Below, one piece after another: positions 16,852 to 28,208 of a DNA stretch of 33,496 bases. The notes below the pieces were generated by a model that saw only the letters and a program-made list of their open reading frames with translations, searched no databases and was not told where the DNA came from. The position numbers and the translations under genes were made by a program. This DNA comes from Listeria grandensis FSL F6-0971 (GTDB lineage Bacteria > Bacillota > Bacilli > Lactobacillales > Listeriaceae): the NCBI RefSeq assembly GCF_000525835.1, contig NZ_AODD01000021.1, forward strand, positions 1 through 33,496, read 5' to 3'. Within the stretch, counting starts at the first letter, position 1; every line of letters starts with the position of its first letter.

Positions 16852-18225
16852 TTGAGCGAAAATCCAGTAACAGAAGGTCAACAATTCCCGCTAACGATAA
16901 AACGGATCGGTATTAACGGCGAAGGAATCGGCTATTTCAAGCGTTCCGTCGTATTCGTTACCGGCGCTTTAACGGGAGAAGAAGTTGTGGTCGAGGCTAC
17001 TAAAGTAAATCCGCGTTATACAGAGGCAAAAATCCGCAAAATTCGTAAAAAATCACCACATCGTGTGACACCACCATGCCCAGTCTACGACGCGTGTGGC
17101 GGCTGTCAATTACAGCATTTATCCTATCCAGAACAACTTAAAATGAAAAAGGATCTAATCGTGCAATCCATTGAAAAACATACGCGCTTTCACCTAGAGC
17201 AAATCGCGATCCGTGATACAATCGGAATGGGGAATCCCTGGGGCTATCGTAATAAGAGCCAATTTCAAGTCCGTGAAATAGATGATGTTGTGGAAGCCGG
17301 GCTGTTCGGTGCAGAAAGTCACGAACTTGTTCCTATCGAAAATTGCATCGTACAACATCCGGATACAGTCAAAGTTACCAATTTCGTTCGCGATTTATTA
17401 GAAGAACTCGAAATTCCGATCTACGAAGAACAACGCAATAGCGGAATTGTTCGTACCATCGTGGTTCGTACGGGTATCAAAACCGGCGAAATTCAACTTG
17501 TACTCGTAACGAATAGCAAGAAGTTGCCGAGAAAACGTGAGTTGTTGGAGCGTATCCAAGCTGCGTTCCCAGAAGTAGTATCGATCATGCAAAATGTGAA
17601 TCAAGCAAAAACATCGTTAATTTTCGGTGAAGAGACGCTGTTCCTAGCTGGTAAAGAGAAAATCACCGAAAAATTAGGCGAAATCGAATTCGACTTATCA
17701 GCACGCGCCTTTTTTCAATTGAATCCGTCACAAACGGAGAAACTATACCGTGAAGTAGCACGTGCTATTCGCTTGACTGGAAACGAGAAAATCGTTGACG
17801 CTTATTGTGGTGTAGGAACCATTGGACTTTCTTTAGCCGCTCGAGCTAAGGAAGTTCGTGGCATGGATACAATTGCAGAATCAATTGATGATGCCAATGC
17901 CAATGCCGCGCGTGCCGGTGTGACCAATGTGACTTTTGAAACAGGCAAAGCAGAAGAAATTTTCCCGAAATGGATTAAGGCCGGCTTTAAACCAGATGCG
18001 ATTGTTGTCGATCCACCGCGTGTCGGTTGTGAAGACCAGTTGTTGCAATCGATCTTGCAAACAAATGCCAAGCAGATCGTTTATGTATCGTGCAATCCAT
18101 CGACCCTTGCCCGCGACATTCAAGTTTTGTCGAAGAAATATAATGTGAAGTATATCCAACCGCTTGACATGTTCCCGCATACAGCACACGTTGAGAGTAT
18201 CACTGTTTTAACGCTAAAAAAATAA
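16852..18225 (+). CDS. rlmCD: 23S rRNA (uracil-C5)-methyltransferase, RlmCD/RumA family
   Basis: 457 residues, starting at TTG with AAGGAGAG seven bases upstream. It adds a methyl group to C5 of uracils in 23S rRNA; the B. subtilis enzyme (YefA) modifies both U747 and U1939. Domain order: N-terminal TRAM domain (residues about 10-65, [17 protein letters not shown]); iron-sulphur cysteines in [17 protein letters not shown] plus ENCIVQH; Rossmann methyltransferase with SAM motif [14 protein letters not shown] near residue 315; then VVDPPRVGC and the catalytic cysteine in [13 protein letters not shown]. All key residues are intact. It is probably co-transcribed with the YihY gene before and the GNAT gene after. 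Confidence 0.95.
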   Translation: MSENPVTEGQQFPLTIKRIGINGEGIGYFKRSVVFVTGALTGEEVVVEATKVNPRYTEAKIRKIRKKSPHRVTPPCPVYDACGGCQLQHLSYPEQLKMKKDLIVQSIEKHTRFHLEQIAIRDTIGMGNPWGYRNKSQFQVREIDDVVEAGLFGAESHELVPIENCIVQHPDTVKVTNFVRDLLEELEIPIYEEQRNSGIVRTIVVRTGIKTGEIQLVLVTNSKKLPRKRELLERIQAAFPEVVSIMQNVNQAKTSLIFGEETLFLAGKEKITEKLGEIEFDLSARAFFQLNPSQTEKLYREVARAIRLTGNEKIVDAYCGVGTIGLSLAARAKEVRGMDTIAESIDDANANAARAGVTNVTFETGKAEEIFPKWIKAGFKPDAIVVDPPRVGCEDQLLQSILQTNAKQIVYVSCNPSTLARDIQVLSKKYNVKYIQPLDMFPHTAHVESITVLTLKK

Positions 18226-18246
18226 ATGAGCAGGGGCGAAAGACCG

Positions 18247-18708
18247 ATGACAGTAACCTTACAGAAATTCATAAAAGAAGCATCACAAACGGAGGCTCTC
18301 AGAAATTACACGCTAGAGAATGACACGTTCTGCGCGCATCCATTAACTTTTTTAGATCGAGAAGGCTACCACTGTGTCCTTGTTTGCGATAACGAGGAGG
18401 TCGTTGGATTTTTCGTTTTGGATAATGGGCCTGATTTGGCGACCTACGTAGCGGAACCACATGCTTTACTTTTGCGAGGCTATTCGATTGATTCAACTAT
18501 GCAAGGTCAAGGATACGGGACGCGTTCTCTCGCTGAACTAAAGGCTTACGTAAATGCTCATTTTACCATGATCGATCAGGTTGTTTTAGCTGTGAATAAA
18601 CGCAATATCCCTGCACAAAAGCTGTATTTAAAAAGCGGTTTTCGAGAAACGGCAAGAACCGTCTTAGGCCCGCGCGGCGAACAATTCGTCTATGAAATGA
18701 AAATGTGA
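18247..18708 (+). CDS. GNAT family N-acetyltransferase
   Basis: 153 residues from the second ATG (18247), preferred because AGGGGCG lies upstream of it while the first ATG directly abuts the previous stop codon without a Shine-Dalgarno. The acetyl-CoA loop is visible as STMQGQGYGTRSLAE (Q-x-G-x-G/A), followed by VVLAVNKRNIPAQKLYLKSGF, the usual beta5-alpha4 part of GNAT enzymes. The substrate cannot be predicted. It follows rlmCD within 21 bp and ends at a terminator, so it is likely the last gene of that operon. Confidence 0.92.
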   Translation: MTVTLQKFIKEASQTEALRNYTLENDTFCAHPLTFLDREGYHCVLVCDNEEVVGFFVLDNGPDLATYVAEPHALLLRGYSIDSTMQGQGYGTRSLAELKAYVNAHFTMIDQVVLAVNKRNIPAQKLYLKSGFRETARTVLGPRGEQFVYEMKM

Positions 18709-18720
18709 CAAACAACAATG

Positions 18721-18763
18721 AAAAAAGGAAGAGCGTGCGTATGGTCCTCGTTTTTCCTTTTTT
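18721..18763 (+). terminator. Terminator after GNAT gene
   Basis: AAAAAAGGAA ... TTCCTTTTTT hairpin with a partly paired inner part and a T-run; ends the YihY-rlmCD-GNAT unit. Confidence 0.7.
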
Positions 18764-18874
18764 AATTACCTTGCAATAATGTAAGGTGTAAAAGGCGTCA
18801 CAGTGCTTTTCATTGTGCACGTTATTTGTTAAACTAAGGAAGACTATTAGTCGATAAGAAAGTGTGGCAGATAA

Positions 18875-19540
18875 ATGAAAAATGACAAAATTCGGTTTCT
18901 TGTTCTTCTGATTCCGGTTTTATATATGGGGTACGGTATATTTTTGGCGCTCGATTTTGGTAGCAAAGCAGAGTTCATAAACGTCCTTGTTAACGGTGTG
19001 ATCCTCGGCGCCATCTCGATCTTCCTCATACAAAAAGCATGGCTAAGAAGTTGGGCAGACATTATTTGGTTAGCAGCTTTTATTTTATATTTATTTATTT
19101 TGCATCATTTGGTTACATATATAGCGGTTGGGGATATTATCAAAAGCACCTATACCGGCAGTTTTCATATCCAGCAGGAAATGGTGAATCTTGTGCCGTT
19201 TACGACGATTGAAAACACGCTACAACAGACGCTACCGACGATGCCGACGATCATTCAATTAATCGGAAATTTCCTATTACTCGCGCCATTAACCTTTTTT
19301 CTGCTCTATTTTCGAATTATTCAACGGGGGTGGACAGCGCTTTTGGTAGCATTGCTCGTTTCGACAGGCATCGAATTGGTCCAGTTTCTTCAAACAACGA
19401 TCATTACTGGCTTTAGTGGGATCACATTACCTGAGAACCGTTCGACCGACATTGACGACATTATCTTAAACACGCTAAGTGGTTTACTCGGCATTCTTGT
19501 TGCTGTTTGTTTACCAAGCGTTCGCAAACGAAAAAAATAA
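18875..19540 (+). CDS. VanZ-like membrane protein
   Basis: 221 residues with five or more hydrophobic segments and the VanZ-family signature: an acidic-to-arginine pattern in GIELVQFLQTTIITG followed by NRSTDIDDIILNTLSGLLG near residue 190, then a basic C-terminal tail. VanZ domains are found beside cell-envelope resistance genes; the biochemical role is unknown. The Shine-Dalgarno is weak (AAAGTGTGG). It is followed after 44 bp by mprF, as I remember for Listeria, suggesting a shared envelope-stress operon; in L. monocytogenes mprF is under VirR control, but I could not identify a VirR site here with confidence. Confidence 0.9.
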   Translation: MKNDKIRFLVLLIPVLYMGYGIFLALDFGSKAEFINVLVNGVILGAISIFLIQKAWLRSWADIIWLAAFILYLFILHHLVTYIAVGDIIKSTYTGSFHIQQEMVNLVPFTTIENTLQQTLPTMPTIIQLIGNFLLLAPLTFFLLYFRIIQRGWTALLVALLVSTGIELVQFLQTTIITGFSGITLPENRSTDIDDIILNTLSGLLGILVAVCLPSVRKRKK

Positions 19541-19584
19541 CAGCAGCGCAATAGTCAAAATTGGAAATAGTGAAGGAGATTGGT

Positions 19585-22185
19585 ATGATGAAAGAAAGAT
19601 TTGCAAAACTCGTAGCATGGTTCCAACAAAACAGTCTGAAAGCCAAGATAATCTTTATCGTTTTCGTGCTGGCGTTCGTCGTATACGAAGTGATCAGCAT
19701 CGGGACAACCACCGATTTTGGCGCCTTAAAAGATAACTTAACATCACAGAGCCCAGAAAATATCTTAATTATGATTGTAGTCGGACTCATTGCCGTGACA
19801 CCGATGCTCATCTATGATTTTGTCATCGTCAAACTCTTACCAGGTAAATTCCCAACCAGTCACATTATCACATCTGGTTGGATTACCAACACATTTACCA
19901 ATATCGGCGGATTTGGCGGTGTGCTAGGAGCTTCCTTACGTGCCAATTTTTATGGCAAAAACGCAGACCATAAACAAATTCTTCTAGCGATCTCAAAAAT
20001 TGCCTTATTCCTCGTATCCGGTTTATCTATCTATTGCTTAATCGGCCTAGTTACACTATTTATTCCCGGTTTTGCGGATCATTTCCGCAATTATTGGCCG
20101 TGGTTACTAGGTGGGGGATTATATTTCCCAATCTTATTTTTCATTACGAAGTGGAAAAGTAAAACCTTATTTGAAGATTTACCGCTAAAACGTGAGTTAC
20201 TACTCGTATTAGCATCCTTATTAGAGTGGGCGTTCGCATTTGGTTGCTTCATCATTATTGGCGTTTTAATGAACGAGCCAGTCGACGTTGCCAAAGTATT
20301 TCCGCTATTTGTTATTGCGTCCGTCATCGGGATTGCATCGATGGTACCAGGTGGGGTAGGAACGTTTGATGTTGTTATGATCCTCGGCCTCGAGCAGCTT
20401 GGCGTCCCAACAGATCTAAGTGTGGCTTGGTTGCTATTTTACCGGATTTTCTATTACATTATCCCATTTGCCGCAGGGCTACTATTCTTCGTTCAAAAAG
20501 CAGGGAAGAAGTTCAACGACTATTTAGAAGGCCTGCCGCTTCTGTTCTTGCAAAAACTCGCGCACCGTTTTCTCGTTCTATTCGTTTATTTCGCAGGGCT
20601 GATGCTCATTATCTCCGCTGCGATTCCCAACGCGATTTATCATTTACCATTGCTGTATAAACTCGCGCCATTTAGCCTTTTCTTCGTGTCACAAATCACG
20701 ATGATCGCTTTTGGATTTCTACTATTAGGGCTGGCTCGCGGGATCGAAAGCAAAGTCACCAAAGCGTACGTAACGACGATTGTTGTGCTAGGTTGCGCGA
20801 TTTTCAACACGCTTGCCCAAGGTTTTTCGATTAAAGCAGCGATTTTCCTAGGTATTGTCTTATTCTGTGTCTATCTTGCCCGGCACGAATTTTATCGCGA
20901 AAGGCTGGTATACACGTGGAGTAAAATTATTTTCGATAGCTCGTTATTCCTCGTATGTTTGGTCGGGTATGTCCTAATCGGTATTTACAATTCACCAAAA
21001 GTACCACATCACAAGAAAATTCCCGACTTTCTCCTTATTCCATCCGAACATGTTTGGATTACTGGGTTTATAGGCGTGGCCATTGCGGTTTTGAGTCTCA
21101 TCGTGATTTTCTACTATTTCTCGATGACCAACGTGACGATTGGCGAACCGTTTGACGCAAGACGTTTACGCGCTCATTTGGCGAAATATAAGGGCAACGA
21201 AGTAACCCATACCATTTTTATGCGTGACAAATTGCTTTTCTGGTCTAAAGACGATAAAGTACTGTTTCCATTCCGAATTAAGGCGGATAAAATGGTCATC
21301 ATGGGTGAGCCGATTGGGGATAAAGAGTATTTAGAAGAGGCATTGGAAGAACTGATGATTTACGCCGATCGCTTCGGTTACCGTCCAGTCTTTTATGAAG
21401 TAGATGTCGACATGCTAGCATTCCTCCACGACCATGGCTTTGACTTCATGAAAATCGGTGAAGAAGGCTTTGTATCTTTACCAGAGTTCACACTAACCGG
21501 TAAAAAACGAAAAGGCGAACGCGCACTGATGAACAAATTTGAGCGTGAAGGCTATATATTTGAAGTCATCGAACCAGACTTTGATGAAGCAACCATCCAG
21601 CGGCTACGCGAAATTTCTGATGATTGGTTGGACGGCCGCACTGAAAAAGGTTTCTCATTAGGCTACTTTGATGTTTACTATTTGTCACAAGCACCCGTCG
21701 CAATTGCCCGAGATGAGAGCGGTGAAATCATTGCCTTCGCTTCCATGATGCCGTGTTATAACGATGAAATGACATCCATCGACTTAATGCGCTATGGCAA
21801 AGATGCGCCAAGCGGAATCATGGATTTCCTATTTATTAATCTCTTCCAAAAAGGGCAGGAAGAAGGTTTCCAAATTTTCAACGCCGGGATGGCGCCACTT
21901 TCAAACGTTGGAGCTTCCCAGTTTGCCTTTTTAGGAGAACGTTTAGCTGGCCTCGTTTACCGCTACAGTCAAGGTTTCTACGGCTTCCAGGGCTTACGCA
22001 ATTATAAATCTAAATACGTCACTACTTGGGTTCAAAAATTCGTTGCCTTCCGCAAAAGAAGCTCAATCGCCTTTACGATGCTACAGCTAATGGCGCTTGT
22101 TGGCAAAAAACGACCACTATCCAGAACACAAATTGTAGAGGATATTCCAGAAGAACCAGAACCGGTTTTAGAAGAAATAAAATAA
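19585..22185 (+). CDS. mprF: Phosphatidylglycerol lysyltransferase / flippase MprF
   Basis: 866 residues, normal for bifunctional MprF. It transfers lysine from Lys-tRNA to phosphatidylglycerol and flips the product to the outer leaflet, lowering negative surface charge and resisting cationic peptides. The N-terminal half (about 1-515) is a polytopic flippase with roughly fourteen hydrophobic segments, including TSGWITNTFTNIGGFGGVLG and SMVPGGVGTFDVVMILGLEQLG. The C-terminal half (about 530-850) is the soluble DUF2156 synthase with a double GNAT fold, including FFDARRLR-like entry and GIMDFLFINLFQKGQEEGF. ATG 19585 is chosen because AAGGAG lies six bases upstream; the longer TTG frame starts before it. 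Probably co-transcribed with the VanZ-like gene. Confidence 0.96.
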   Translation: MMKERFAKLVAWFQQNSLKAKIIFIVFVLAFVVYEVISIGTTTDFGALKDNLTSQSPENILIMIVVGLIAVTPMLIYDFVIVKLLPGKFPTSHIITSGWITNTFTNIGGFGGVLGASLRANFYGKNADHKQILLAISKIALFLVSGLSIYCLIGLVTLFIPGFADHFRNYWPWLLGGGLYFPILFFITKWKSKTLFEDLPLKRELLLVLASLLEWAFAFGCFIIIGVLMNEPVDVAKVFPLFVIASVIGIASMVPGGVGTFDVVMILGLEQLGVPTDLSVAWLLFYRIFYYIIPFAAGLLFFVQKAGKKFNDYLEGLPLLFLQKLAHRFLVLFVYFAGLMLIISAAIPNAIYHLPLLYKLAPFSLFFVSQITMIAFGFLLLGLARGIESKVTKAYVTTIVVLGCAIFNTLAQGFSIKAAIFLGIVLFCVYLARHEFYRERLVYTWSKIIFDSSLFLVCLVGYVLIGIYNSPKVPHHKKIPDFLLIPSEHVWITGFIGVAIAVLSLIVIFYYFSMTNVTIGEPFDARRLRAHLAKYKGNEVTHTIFMRDKLLFWSKDDKVLFPFRIKADKMVIMGEPIGDKEYLEEALEELMIYADRFGYRPVFYEVDVDMLAFLHDHGFDFMKIGEEGFVSLPEFTLTGKKRKGERALMNKFEREGYIFEVIEPDFDEATIQRLREISDDWLDGRTEKGFSLGYFDVYYLSQAPVAIARDESGEIIAFASMMPCYNDEMTSIDLMRYGKDAPSGIMDFLFINLFQKGQEEGFQIFNAGMAPLSNVGASQFAFLGERLAGLVYRYSQGFYGFQGLRNYKSKYVTTWVQKFVAFRKRSSIAFTMLQLMALVGKKRPLSRTQIVEDIPEEPEPVLEEIK

Positions 22186-22186
22186 A

Positions 22187-22235
22187 AAATAAGCGCTTAG
22201 GATCTGAATTAAGACAGGTCCCAAGCGCTTATTTT
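22187..22235. terminator. Bidirectional terminator between mprF and epimerase gene
   Basis: AAAATAAGCGCTT / AAGCGCTTATTTT stem with an internal GG/CC pair and a long loop; serves the convergent genes on both sides. Confidence 0.8.
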
Positions 22236-23130
22236 ATGAGTCACGTATTAAATCTGCCAGTGCATCCTCGATTTTAGGGAATACAAACGCAAAGTTTTGA
22301 TTGAGTAACTTTTGCGGGTAGGCACGTTGACCTTCTAAAAGCAGGATCGCGCGTTCTCCCATTGCTAATCGGATGATCGTCGTTGGTGTCGCTACTTTTG
22401 CAGGTCGATTCATTGCCTGGCCGAGTAACTCGGCGAACTTTTTTTGCTGTACGGGGTGCGGAGCTGTTACGTTCACTGCACCCTCGATATTTTCGTGATC
22501 CATAACGAACAACATCACGGCGATCACATCGTCAATATGAATCCATGAGTACCACTGATTCCCATCGCCAAGCGGCCCACCAATCAAAAAAGCAAACTGT
22601 TTCGTAAGCAGTGGCAAGGACCCGCCGTCTTTCCCAAGAATTAAACCGAAGCGCGTAAACACCGTCCGAATTCCGGCTGGTCGTGCTGCCTTTTCCCATG
22701 AAATAACCGTTTCTGCGAGAAAATTATCAGCCGCAACATGTTCTTCTGTATCCAAGAAAAAAGTGGTCTGAGATGTAGGATAAACCCCAATGGCGCTCGC
22801 GTTAATCAAAAGGCGTGGCTTCGGATGCAGATTATGAATGATTTTCACAAACTCTGTGGTCGCATCGACACGACTATCTAAAATTAATTGCTTACGTTGA
22901 GCAGTCCACCGTTTATCCGCAATACCAGCACCCGCAAGATTCACACATATATCAATGGCAACCCCATCCAAATTAGGCATAGAGCCATCTAACCATTTTA
23001 AGTAATGCACACCAGCCGTATCTTCCTTGTCTTGACGCGTTAAACAATAAATAGTGTGGCCCTTACCCAAAAGCGCCGCTATAAGGTGACTGCCTACAAA
23101 ACCAGTACCACCTGTCATTAAAATATTCAT
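22234..23130 (-). CDS. yfhF: TIGR01777-type NAD-dependent epimerase/dehydratase (YfhF-like)
   Basis: 298 residues, extended SDR family (SDR39U1). The Rossmann dinucleotide loop is at the very N-terminus: TGGTGFVGSHL (residues 6-16). Further family marks are VNLAGAGIADKRW, the INASAIGVYP strand with the active-site Tyr, FTRFGLILGKDGGSLP, and a C-terminal DUF1731 region (GQRAYPQKLLNQNFAFVFP). The substrate is unknown; related proteins have been linked to cell-division inhibition (SulA-like naming), which the sequence does not support directly. AGGAGTG precedes the ATG. Divergent from recX, as in Bacillus, where the pair is yfhF-yfhG. Confidence 0.93.
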   Translation of the reverse strand: MNILMTGGTGFVGSHLIAALLGKGHTIYCLTRQDKEDTAGVHYLKWLDGSMPNLDGVAIDICVNLAGAGIADKRWTAQRKQLILDSRVDATTEFVKIIHNLHPKPRLLINASAIGVYPTSQTTFFLDTEEHVAADNFLAETVISWEKAARPAGIRTVFTRFGLILGKDGGSLPLLTKQFAFLIGGPLGDGNQWYSWIHIDDVIAVMLFVMDHENIEGAVNVTAPHPVQQKKFAELLGQAMNRPAKVATPTTIIRLAMGERAILLLEGQRAYPQKLLNQNFAFVFPKIEDALADLIRDS

Positions 23131-23233
23131 TTTTGTATCACTCCTGACGTATTAGATTTATATTACTTTTCCCTTTTAGATAGCTTTAAAACGGTTTTTT
23201 GCGTATGATAAGAGTAGAGAAGAGGAGGCGATA

Positions 23234-24049
23234 ATGATGAAAATAACATCCATTTCGCAACAACAAAAAAATAAAGAACGATATAATATCTTTGTTGCCG
23301 GTAAATATTTATTCAGCGTAGACGAGGTCGTGCTAACGAAATACCAGCTGTTTAAAGATCGGGAATTAAACGAGTCCGAGCTTGCCGAAATACAAGAAGA
23401 AGACGCAATACGTCGTGGATTGAATAAAGCCATCCAATATTTAGCTCACCGCGTACGCTCCGAAAAAGAAATTCGCACGCATCTCGCGAAAGCAGAGATG
23501 GAGCCAGACGAAATCAGCCTTGTCATCCAACGCTTAGCCGAAATGAAATATATCAATGATCTCGAATTTGCGCATCTATACGTCCGCACGCAGGTTAACA
23601 CGACTTCTAAAGGCCCCCGCCAAATCGAGAGGGAACTCGTAACGAAAGGTATCACCCGCGAGTATATTGAAGAGGCGCTGGTCGATTTTAAAGAGGATAC
23701 GCAACTAGAAAATGCCGTGAAGCTAGCTACCAAAATTGTCAACCGTAGCCGCAAATCTGCCAAGCGCCAATTGCAACAAAAACTAATAACGGAGCTCATC
23801 CAAAAAGGCTATACAACAGATATTGCGAAAGAAGCAAGCAGTATTGCGCTCGAAGATTTCTCAGAGGAACAGGAACAAGATGTTTTAGGCGAACAACTAG
23901 GCAAACTATTGCAACGGAATCGCCGACTAGGTCCAGCCAAATGTCGTCAAAAAACGATCACATCCCTATTGCAAAAAGGGTTTTCCTATGATACTATTCA
24001 AGATTATATGCGTGAACATGAATTAGATTTCGAAGAGGAGCAAGACTAA
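23234..24049 (+). CDS. recX: RecA regulator RecX
   Basis: 271 residues, the long Firmicute form of RecX, which binds RecA filaments and modulates recombination and the SOS response. It consists of three-helix tandem repeats; landmarks are LAHRVRSEKEIRTHL near residue 75, DLEFAHLYVRTQ and KGPRQIERELVTKGI near residues 112-145, and KCRQKTITSLLQKGFSYDTI near the C-terminus. GAGGAGG lies five bases before the first ATG; a second ATG directly follows and is equally possible. The stop codon overlaps the yfhJ start by one base. Confidence 0.94.
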   Translation: MMKITSISQQQKNKERYNIFVAGKYLFSVDEVVLTKYQLFKDRELNESELAEIQEEDAIRRGLNKAIQYLAHRVRSEKEIRTHLAKAEMEPDEISLVIQRLAEMKYINDLEFAHLYVRTQVNTTSKGPRQIERELVTKGITREYIEEALVDFKEDTQLENAVKLATKIVNRSRKSAKRQLQQKLITELIQKGYTTDIAKEASSIALEDFSEEQEQDVLGEQLGKLLQRNRRLGPAKCRQKTITSLLQKGFSYDTIQDYMREHELDFEEEQD

Positions 24050-24276
24050 TGCAAACTTATTTTGAGAAATTAAAACAAGAATTACTAGAAATAAACCCTA
24101 ATTTAACGGAAGACGAGGCGTTATGGTGGGTCGAGATGTTATGGACTGATTTTGAAGCAACGTATGCAAAAGCAGGCTATCCGTACCGCGGCGTTGAATA
24201 TGCAAACGACTATGTATCCAAACAGATTAAGCAACACGGGGCCTCACTTCACTTAGTTGAAAGAAAAGAGAGGTAA
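24049..24276 (+). CDS. yfhJ: YfhJ / WVELL-domain protein
   Basis: 75 residues. Small cytoplasmic protein of the YfhJ family, named for the motif seen here as WWVEMLWTDFEATYAKAGY (residues 26-44), followed by a helical C-terminal half. Function unknown. The ATG shares its A with the recX stop (TAATG), and GAGGAG inside the end of recX provides the ribosome site, so translation is coupled. Same order as in Bacillus subtilis. Confidence 0.9.
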   Translation: MQTYFEKLKQELLEINPNLTEDEALWWVEMLWTDFEATYAKAGYPYRGVEYANDYVSKQIKQHGASLHLVERKER

Positions 24277-24286
24277 CGCAGGGATA

Positions 24287-24327
24287 TTAAAAGGCCTTCT
24301 CAGACAAAAAACGAGAAGGCCTTTTAA
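24287..24327. terminator. Bidirectional terminator between yfhJ and yfhP
   Basis: Perfect 15-bp stem TTAAAAGGCCTTCTC / GAGAAGGCCTTTTAA with an 11-base loop, between convergent genes. Confidence 0.9.
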
Positions 24328-24328
24328 A

Positions 24329-25309
24329 TTAATTGGTTGCTGGATGTAGCTTCTTGTGTAGTTTTTCGTCGCTGAAAATCCAACCGGTGTATGAAGAAAC
24401 GATTTCTAAGTCGTCGTCGAGTTTCACAACAGCGACAAATGGATAGTGTCCGTTACTCCGATATCTTAAATCGGTATAGGTGACGTAAGTGCCATCCATT
24501 TTTTCTTCAATACGCCAATTATACACTTTGGAAAAGGATACAAATGCCGTCAAGTTCTTATCTTTCATCGCTGCATGGATAATATCGTTATCAGGAACCG
24601 GCAAGCGATCGAACTTCTCATAAATCGAGATCGTACGTTTAAAAGCTCGGCCGACATAATAATGATCTTTTGTAGTTACTGCGACGCGCCATTGGAAAAA
24701 GCGAATCGTAGAAGCCACAATGATTTCCTCTGCATCAGGAATAAGATTTTTGACCGCGTGGGTAATAACTTTCTGCGTAATAAATCTTGCTACATAATAA
24801 AGTGCCAAGATCGCGTACAGCGTGAAGAATGTAGGTAAGGCAGGAGCCCCGAGTAACCAAATGATGATGGCCACAACGTGAGAACCAAAAATAAAGATAT
24901 CAAACGTGTTGATAAAGCCAAAAGCGACCCACGTATCTTTAAATGGCCTCAATGCCTGCGTTCCATACGCATTGAAAATGTCGACAAATATATGCAGCCC
25001 AACCGCGACGAAGGTCCATAGCAAGAGATGCCAGAACGGTGCAGCTGGAAAGATTAAATAAAGAATAACAGAAAGGAGTAACGGCCAAATCGCAAGACCT
25101 GGTAGGGAATGCGTGATTCCCCGGTGATTACGAATATAATCCGCATTATTTTTAAGTTTAAGAACAGTATCAATGTCCGGTATTTGTGATCCAATAATAG
25201 TGGCTGTCATGATACCAATGGCAGCGGAACTCCCCACAATAGTAGGGTCGATCGCTGTAGCTACAGCGCCGAGTGCAATTCCCATAACAACATGTGTGCC
25301 AGTGTCCAA
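24329..25309 (-). CDS. yfhP: YfhP-like membrane-bound metal-dependent hydrolase (DUF457/YdjM family)
   Basis: 326 residues starting at TTG with a strong AAGGAGG seven bases upstream. N-terminal half: membrane segments carrying the metal-binding pattern of the family: THVVMG (His), SQIPDIDTV, NHRGITHSLP and VGLHIFVDIFNAYGTQ. C-terminal half (about 190-326): soluble, strand-rich domain (VAVTTKDHYYVGRAFKRT, YPFVAVVKLDDDLEIV). In B. subtilis YfhP is described as a regulator of its own neighbourhood, but the structure here points to a membrane hydrolase. Divergent from mutY. Confidence 0.9.
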   Translation of the reverse strand: MDTGTHVVMGIALGAVATAIDPTIVGSSAAIGIMTATIIGSQIPDIDTVLKLKNNADYIRNHRGITHSLPGLAIWPLLLSVILYLIFPAAPFWHLLLWTFVAVGLHIFVDIFNAYGTQALRPFKDTWVAFGFINTFDIFIFGSHVVAIIIWLLGAPALPTFFTLYAILALYYVARFITQKVITHAVKNLIPDAEEIIVASTIRFFQWRVAVTTKDHYYVGRAFKRTISIYEKFDRLPVPDNDIIHAAMKDKNLTAFVSFSKVYNWRIEEKMDGTYVTYTDLRYRSNGHYPFVAVVKLDDDLEIVSSYTGWIFSDEKLHKKLHPATN

Positions 25310-25542
25310 GAGACTTCCTCCTTAAATAAAACCAAGCGTACAGTTTTATTTTCGATTTGTGGAAAAACTTCTGTGCAAAGGCAATTGGCTGTCCAATCAC
25401 CGCTCGATTCTGTATAATGGTAACGTTGCTTAAAATCGAGAATGAGAAGTTTTTTTCATATCTATATTATACTACAGAATACCCGAAAACAGGCATTAGA
25501 AAACCATGAGAATATAAACATAAAACGAGGAGTAAACATATA

Positions 25543-27366
<1,824 letters not shown>

Positions 27367-27460
27367 AGATATAGAGAGGTAGGGAATAGTGTTGTGGTAG
27401 GTCAAAGTGTAGCAATCATGCACGCGGGAATGCTCCATTTTTGGCATATCATCGCTTTCA

Positions 27461-27581
27461 GATCTAGCTTCAAGAGCCAGCCTCTCGGAAATTTCGTGGC
27501 CTCCGCAAAAACCAAGAGAAGGTTTTCACTGCACCCCCTAACAATTTCTGTCGAGGCTAAACGGTCTCTTTCAGCTTTTCG
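27461..27581 (+). repeat. Dispersed hairpin repeat, copy 4
   Basis: Fourth copy of the element, between fabL and ygaC. Stems from the outside in: AAGAGCC (27472-27478) with GGTCTCTT (27563-27570, one bulge), AGCCTC with GAGGCT, GAAATT with AATTTC, and AAAACC with GGTTTT around AAGAGAA. It is followed by TCAGCTTTTCG and a T-rich stretch. The remainder of the gap 27367-27668 holds an extended -10 promoter at 27613-27621 and nothing else I can support. Confidence 0.8.
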
Positions 27582-27612
27582 TGTCTTTTCAGTTTTTTTG
27601 CAACGGATTGCA

Positions 27613-27621
27613 TGGTATAAT
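27613..27621 (+). promoter_or_regulatory. Extended -10 promoter for ygaC
   Basis: TGGTATAAT, i.e. TGn plus a perfect -10, about 48 bp before the ygaC start. The -35 position holds only a T-run, as is common for extended -10 promoters. It begins 31 bp after repeat copy 4. Confidence 0.6.
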
Positions 27622-27668
27622 GGAAAAGGATGTTAGATCGATAGTACATGAAGAAAGTAGGATATTGG

Positions 27669-28198
27669 ATGTACTTACCTAAAGAGAAAGAAATAATTCA
27701 AATCAAAAGCTACAAAACACGACGGCTCACTTCATCGTACTTGGAAAAAAACGGTTGTATTGAAATCAACGGAAAATGTTATTATCGGTGGGAATGATCA
27801 CACTTTGGTAGTAGAATCAGATGGGCGTAAGTGGGTAACTCGCGAGCCGGCCATTTGCTATTTTCATAGTGAATACTGGTTTAACGTGATTTCAATGATT
27901 AGAGAAGACGGGATATACCACTATTGTAACTTAGGTACGCCTTTTGCATCAGATGAAGAAGCGGTCAAGTACATTGACTATGATCTGGATATTAAAGTAT
28001 TTCCAGATGGGCGCTTCCACTTGCTAGATGAGGGCGAATACGAGCAGCATAGACGACAAATGAAGTACCCAGACTCGATCGACCGTATACTGCGTCATAA
28101 TGTAGATGTCCTTTCACACTGGATACTGGAACAAAAAAGGTCCATTTTCCAAAGATTACATCGACATTTGGTATGAAAAGTATAAAGAATACCGCTAA
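27669..28198 (+). pseudogene. ygaC: DUF402 nucleoside phosphatase-like protein (YgaC), two frameshifts
   Basis: The DUF402/UPF0374 family includes nucleoside tri/diphosphatases; B. subtilis YgaC is 176 residues as I recall. The frame starts at 27669 ([15 protein letters not shown]), breaks at an A4 run (27714-27717), continues through the conserved core ([53 protein letters not shown]), and breaks again at an A6 run (28133-28138), after which the expected end [19 protein letters not shown] is read in a third frame to the TAA at 28196. Removing one A from each run gives 175 residues with a family-like start and end. Two lesions of the same kind in one otherwise conserved gene suggest sequencing error or very recent decay. 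Confidence 0.85.
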
Positions 28199-28208
28199 AT
28201 TTGTAGCA

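Noticed and set aside
27394-27636. Plus-strand 80-residue open frame
   Set aside because: Runs through repeat copy 4 and has no Shine-Dalgarno; by-product of the repeat.
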